From Sporolactobacillus sp. STSJ-5 (GTDB lineage Bacteria > Bacillota > Bacilli > Bacillales > Sporolactobacillaceae), in assembly GCF_024385605.1 (NCBI RefSeq), contig NZ_JANFOJ010000016.1, positions 1 through 64,000 on the forward strand: a DNA stretch of 64,000 bases, written 5' to 3'. Position 1 is the first letter of the stretch; each line of letters opens with the position of its first letter. The position numbers and the translations under genes are program-made. Below the pieces are notes generated by a model. That model was not told the origin of the DNA. It made no database searches and saw nothing but the letters and a program-made list of their open reading frames with translations. This document shows, in pieces, positions 60,596 to 64,000 of this stretch.

Positions 60596-60668
60596 GTTTT
60601 ACCTATTCTGTTTACTCAGACGAACAAATCTGTTTTCTGATATGATAGATGGGAAGGGGACGATTATA

Positions 60669-62825
60669 ATGGACGAAGTTGTTTTACATATAGCAAAAAA
60701 GCTGAATATTTCTGCGCCACAGGTAGCACGCACCATTGAACTCCTGGAGGACGACAATACCATACCTTTTATCGCACGCTATCGGAAAGAAATGACCGGT
60801 GGGCTGGATGAAGTTCAAATTGAAAAAATACAAGATTCCTATACATACAGCAAGCAATTAGATAAACGCAAGATCGAAGTCATTAACCGAATTGAAGAGC
60901 AAGGAAAATTGACTGATGCGCTCAAACAGAAGGTTAATCGGGCATTGACTTTGCAGGAAATAGAAGATCTTTATCTTCCTTATCGACAGAAACGGCGTAC
61001 ACGTGCGTCTATTGCAAAGGAAAAAGGACTGGAGCCATTAGCTGATTGGCTGATGCGCTTGCCTTCTGATCCTGTGGAGCCCTTTGCCGAACAGTTTGTT
61101 TCCGATCAGCTTCAAGTGGCATCAGCTGAGGAAGTATTGCAAGGAGCATTGGATATTATTGCTGAACGCCTTGCGGAACGTGCAGAATTGCGTGCATTGG
61201 CACGCAAGCGAACGGCTGAACAGGGAATGATTCATGTTCAGGTGAAGCACCAGGAACTTGATGAGAAGAATGTGTATGCCAATTATTATGCCTACGAAGA
61301 GCGGATAAAAACACTTGTTCCTCACCGGATTTTAGCGATTAATCGCGGGGAAAAAGAAGAAATACTCAAGGTATCTGTAGAAGCACCTGAAGGATCGATT
61401 CTCCCTGCGATCAAACGTGCATTGAATCCGGGAAAGCAAACGACGGCAGAGGGGTTGCTGAATGCATGTGCTGAGGATGCGTACAAGCGATTAATTGCAC
61501 CATCCGTTGAGCGGGAACTGAGACAGGCATTGACAGAAAGGGCCGAGCAGCAGGCGATTCATATTTTCGCAGAGAATCTTCGCGGTCTGCTTCTTCAGCC
61601 GCCGCTGAAGGAGCGGACCGTACTCGGTGTTGACCCTGCCTATCGCACAGGCTGCAAGCTTGCTGTTGTCGATCCGACCGGCAAAGTGCTGGACATCTCA
61701 CTTATTTATCCAACACCGCCTAAGTCGGATATCGAAGGGGCAAGGAAAAAGGTTCTGGAACTGGTTGAACGGTATCACATCAACATGGTTGCGATTGGCA
61801 ACGGCACGGCATCGCGTGAGACTGAGGCATTCATTGCCGAGACACTGAAACAAGTGTCCGATCATAAACTTTTTTATATGATTGTTAATGAAGCAGGCGC
61901 AAGCGTTTATTCTGCTTCTGCACTTGCACGCGAAGAATTTCCGGATCTGCATGTTGAAGAACGCAGTGCCGTGTCCATTGCGCGAAGACTTCAAGACCCG
62001 CTTGCGGAACTTGTAAAGGTCGATCCAAAATCTGTTGGGGTCGGTGAATACCAGCATGACGTGTCACAGCGAGAATTAGCAAAATCGCTCCAATTTGTCG
62101 TAGAGACGGTTGTGAATCAGGTAGGCGTTAACATTAACACAGCTTCGCCTCAGCTGCTTCAATATGTTGCTGGACTGTCGAAAACGGTAGCAAGTAACGT
62201 AGTTGCAGAACGGGAGAAGCTCGGCAAATTTGAAAGCCGGCTTCAACTGAAAAAGGTTCCGAGGCTTGGCGCACGTGCTTTCGAACAATCGGCAGGATTT
62301 TTGCGGATCAGCGGAGGAAAAAATCCGTTGGATAATACGCCGATTCATCCGGAAAGCTATAATGTTGCAGGAGATTTGCTCAAAAAAGCAGACTGCGATG
62401 CCGACAAAATCGGAACTGAGGATCTGATTGACAAATTGCGGGCATTGGATGTGACACGAACTGCCAATGAACTCTCTGTTGGCGAACCGACCTTGCGCGA
62501 TATGATCGAGGCACTGATTCGGCCAGGTCGCGATCCACGCGATGACCTGAAAAAACCACTGTTGAAGACCGATGTTCTAAAGATGGACGATTTGAAGCCG
62601 GGTATGCAGCTGGAAGGAACGGTTCGTAATGTTGTGGATTTCGGTGCATTTGTTGATATTGGAGTGAAACAGGACGGTCTGGTTCACCTGTCAAAGCTTG
62701 CCTCACGCTTTGTTCGCCATCCGCTTGACGTTGTTCGTGTTGGTGAAATAGTCACCGTTTGGGTGGAACAAGTGGACGCAGAAAAGGGACGTATCTCATT
62801 AACAATGGTAGCTCCCAACAAATAA
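60669..62825 (+). CDS. tex: RNA-binding transcription accessory protein Tex
   Basis: The 718-aa protein has the Tex layout: an N-terminal helical part (I-P-F-I-A-R-Y-R-K-E-M-T-G-G-L-D), a YqgF-like RNase H fold (about 320-440, G-V-D-P-A-Y-R-T-G-C-K), a helix-hairpin-helix part (about 495-560) and a C-terminal S1 RNA-binding domain (about 645-712, G-T-V-R-N-V-V-D-F-G-A-F-V-D-I-G). It is the counterpart of B. subtilis YdcI and keeps its place after sigB. ATG 60669 follows GGGAAGGGG; the upstream open frame is not used. Its cellular role, likely at the RNA polymerase or ribosome, is poorly defined. Confidence 0.95.
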   Translation: MDEVVLHIAKKLNISAPQVARTIELLEDDNTIPFIARYRKEMTGGLDEVQIEKIQDSYTYSKQLDKRKIEVINRIEEQGKLTDALKQKVNRALTLQEIEDLYLPYRQKRRTRASIAKEKGLEPLADWLMRLPSDPVEPFAEQFVSDQLQVASAEEVLQGALDIIAERLAERAELRALARKRTAEQGMIHVQVKHQELDEKNVYANYYAYEERIKTLVPHRILAINRGEKEEILKVSVEAPEGSILPAIKRALNPGKQTTAEGLLNACAEDAYKRLIAPSVERELRQALTERAEQQAIHIFAENLRGLLLQPPLKERTVLGVDPAYRTGCKLAVVDPTGKVLDISLIYPTPPKSDIEGARKKVLELVERYHINMVAIGNGTASRETEAFIAETLKQVSDHKLFYMIVNEAGASVYSASALAREEFPDLHVEERSAVSIARRLQDPLAELVKVDPKSVGVGEYQHDVSQRELAKSLQFVVETVVNQVGVNINTASPQLLQYVAGLSKTVASNVVAEREKLGKFESRLQLKKVPRLGARAFEQSAGFLRISGGKNPLDNTPIHPESYNVAGDLLKKADCDADKIGTEDLIDKLRALDVTRTANELSVGEPTLRDMIEALIRPGRDPRDDLKKPLLKTDVLKMDDLKPGMQLEGTVRNVVDFGAFVDIGVKQDGLVHLSKLASRFVRHPLDVVRVGEIVTVWVEQVDAEKGRISLTMVAPNK

Positions 62826-62857
62826 ATGCAGAATTGATGACCCGTGGAGGTGAGGTC

Positions 62858-63331
62858 ATGACTGATGAAGAACTTCAAAAGCTTGTAGAACAGGTATCGA
62901 TGGAGAGCTTTCATCGTCCTTTTCGTCATCAGGCGATTTTTAACTCAAGGCTTCGAACAACCGGTGGACGTTATTTGCTGAACTCGCACCGGCTCGAATT
63001 CAATGCCCGTCAGCTCAACTATTTTGGATTAGAAGCCTTTTTGAAAATCATTAAACATGAATTGTGTCATTACCATCTCCATCTGCTTGGTATGGGTTAT
63101 CGTCATAGGGATGCCGATTTCCGCACGTTGCTGGCAAGGGTGGGCGGTTCAAGGTTTTGCGAGGCAATTCCTAACACGCGCAATGGTTCGGGCGTTCGTT
63201 ATCATTATCAATGTTCCGCATGTGAAACAAACTTTTATCGTAAGAGAAAATTAGATACTGCACGCTATGTTTGCGGTGCATGCGGCGGTACACTTCAATT
63301 GCTCAGCAAGACACGTATCAATCAATTTTAA
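62858..63331 (+). CDS. ydcK: SprT-like zinc metalloprotein (YdcK)
   Basis: The 157-aa protein has the SprT zinc motif H-E-L-C-H-Y-H-L-H, then a C-terminal zinc ribbon with two C-x2-C pairs (C-S-A-C and C-G-A-C). ATG 62858 has GGAGGTGAGG upstream; the earlier open frame overlaps tex. SprT-like proteins relate to DNA-protein crosslink proteases, but the bacterial members are uncharacterised. It is coded directly after tex, as in B. subtilis, and is probably co-transcribed with it. Confidence 0.92.
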   Translation: MTDEELQKLVEQVSMESFHRPFRHQAIFNSRLRTTGGRYLLNSHRLEFNARQLNYFGLEAFLKIIKHELCHYHLHLLGMGYRHRDADFRTLLARVGGSRFCEAIPNTRNGSGVRYHYQCSACETNFYRKRKLDTARYVCGACGGTLQLLSKTRINQF

Positions 63332-63349
63332 ATAAGATTAAAAATAGGG

Positions 63350-63378
63350 TTGACGTGGGATGTTAATCTGTGTTAAAT
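63350..63378 (+). promoter_or_regulatory. Upstream tRNA-cluster promoter
   Basis: TTGACG (63350-63355), 17 bp, TTAAAT (63373-63378), the first of two tandem promoters. Confidence 0.6.
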
Positions 63379-63425
63379 TATTTAAGTCGTCAAAAGGACA
63401 AGCGATTGTGTCGCTCAAAACCTTG

Positions 63426-63454
63426 TTGACAAGTGAATGAACACAGTGTAGAAT
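63426..63454 (+). promoter_or_regulatory. Main tRNA-cluster promoter
   Basis: TTGACA (63426-63431), 17 bp, TAGAAT (63449-63454), about 33 nt before the first tRNA. Confidence 0.85.
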
Positions 63455-63486
63455 AGCATATGCATTTGTTTTTTTGAACCACTTAT

Positions 63487-63561
63487 TCCACAGTAGCTCA
63501 GTGGTAGAGCAATCGGCTGTTAACCGATCGGTCGTAGGTTCGAATCCTACCTGTGGAGCCA
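63487..63561 (+). tRNA. tRNA-Asn (GTT)
   Basis: Acceptor TCCACAG pairs with CTGTGGA; anticodon GTT in the loop CTGTTAA; T-arm GGTTCGAATCC; CCA is encoded. Confidence 0.97.
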
Positions 63562-63562
63562 T

Positions 63563-63654
63563 GGAGAAGTACCCAAGTCGGCTGAAGGGGCTCCCCTGCT
63601 AAGGGAGTAGACGGTGTAAATCGTGCGAGGGTTCGAATCCCTCCTTCTCCGCCA
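63563..63654 (+). tRNA. tRNA-Ser (GCT)
   Basis: Class II tRNA of 92 nt with a long variable arm. Acceptor GGAGAAG / CTTCTCC, anticodon GCT, CCA encoded. Confidence 0.97.
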
Positions 63655-63660
63655 TTTTAT

Positions 63661-63735
63661 GGCCCGTTCGTCAAGTGGTTAAGACACCACCCTTTCACGG
63701 TGGGTTCATGGGTTCGAATCCCGTACGGGTCACCA
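63661..63735 (+). tRNA. tRNA-Glu (TTC)
   Basis: Acceptor GGCCCGT / ACGGGTC, anticodon TTC in CTTTCAC, CCA encoded. Confidence 0.96.
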
Positions 63736-63756
63736 TTTATAATAAGAATTATTTGA

Positions 63757-63832
63757 GGATCCGTGGTGTAGGGGTTAACATGCCTGCCTGTCACGCAGGA
63801 GATCGGCGGTTCAAATCCGCTCGGATCCGCCA
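63757..63832 (+). tRNA. tRNA-Asp (GTC)
   Basis: Acceptor GGATCCG / CGGATCC, anticodon GTC in CTGTCAC, CCA encoded. Confidence 0.96.
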
Positions 63833-63887
63833 TTTATTAATTAGTTGATAAAAGAAAACGATATGTGTTCCTATACATAATTGTTTT

Positions 63888-63962
63888 TGGCCCATAGCCA
63901 AGCGGTAAGGCAACGGTTTTTGGTGCCGTCATGCGCTGGTTCGAATCCAGCTGGGCCAGCCA
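63888..63962 (+). tRNA. tRNA-Gln (TTG)
   Basis: Acceptor TGGCCCA / TGGGCCA, anticodon TTG in the loop TTTTGGT, CCA encoded. Confidence 0.95.
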
Positions 63963-63965
63963 CAT

Positions 63966-64000
63966 GAGCCACTAGCTCAGGGGTAGAGCATCTGACTTTT
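63966..64000 (+). tRNA. tRNA-Lys (TTT), 5' part only
   Basis: GAGCCACTAGCTCAGG begins an acceptor and D-arm like those of Bacillales tRNA-Lys. The window ends at TTT, the expected anticodon. The 3' half is missing. Confidence 0.8.

Noticed and set aside
63338-63562. Minus-strand open frame over tRNA-Asn with a QVGFEPTTDRL-type sequence
   Set aside because: This is a well-known false translation of tRNA antisense DNA; the tRNA on the plus strand is clear.

Overview
This window looks like a chromosomal segment from a low-to-mid GC Bacillota of the order Bacillales, outside the Bacillus subtilis group proper. The evidence is a B. subtilis-like gene order at the right end (rhomboid protease, acpS, ydcC, alr, ndoAI/ndoA, rsb genes and sigB, tex, ydcK, then a tRNA cluster), Bacillales-type regulators (T-box, S-box, a sigma-B promoter) and strong GGAGG-type ribosome binding sites. 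I cannot name a genus from sequence alone.

Left part (1-15.9 kb): the end of a cell-wall glucosaminidase gene, convergent uppP, then one long arginine operon argC-argJ-argB-argD-carA-carB-argF-argG-argH. It encodes the whole route from glutamate to arginine plus its own carbamoyl-phosphate synthetase. It sits behind a sigma-A promoter and a T-box leader whose best-fitting specifier codon is CGC (Arg), so the operon probably responds to uncharged tRNA-Arg. After a terminator comes a second argC of the short, uncommon type.

Middle-left (16-30 kb): an MFS drug transporter with a small ParB-like protein; a YceI protein with an Rrf2-type regulator that share a matching palindromic operator; rpiA; a glycerophosphodiesterase; a fused anthranilate synthase (TrpE-TrpG) behind a perfect palindrome; an EamA transporter; a KimA-type potassium importer; an AbrB-type membrane protein; and an intact ISLre2-family insertion sequence with terminal inverted repeats and a target duplication.

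Middle (30-47 kb): a MacA/MacB-type export system with its own two-component system and msrA; a complete ECF transporter (S, fused A-A', T) coupled to a PHP phosphoesterase and divergent from a MurR/RpiR sugar-phosphate regulator, with an unknown substrate; and a SAM riboswitch (S-box) operon metI-metC-yitJ for methionine synthesis.

Right part (45.6-64 kb): small stress, envelope and redox genes (Dabb, DUF1002, DedA, DsbA-like, a 3D-domain cell-wall protein, ComFB, ferredoxin, rhomboid). Then come acpS, the NAD(P)HX repair enzyme, ydcC, alr, the EndoAI/EndoA toxin-antitoxin pair and a four-gene rsbU-rsbV-rsbW-sigB operon of staphylococcal layout with an internal sigma-B promoter. The window ends with tex, ydcK and tRNA genes Asn-Ser-Glu-Asp-Gln-Lys (the last cut by the window edge).

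Several intergenic spaces hold short degenerate tandem repeats with a period of about 20 bp, a different family in each, which no gene call explains. The best candidate for a little-described system is the RpiR / ECF / PHP module at 35.9-41.0 kb.
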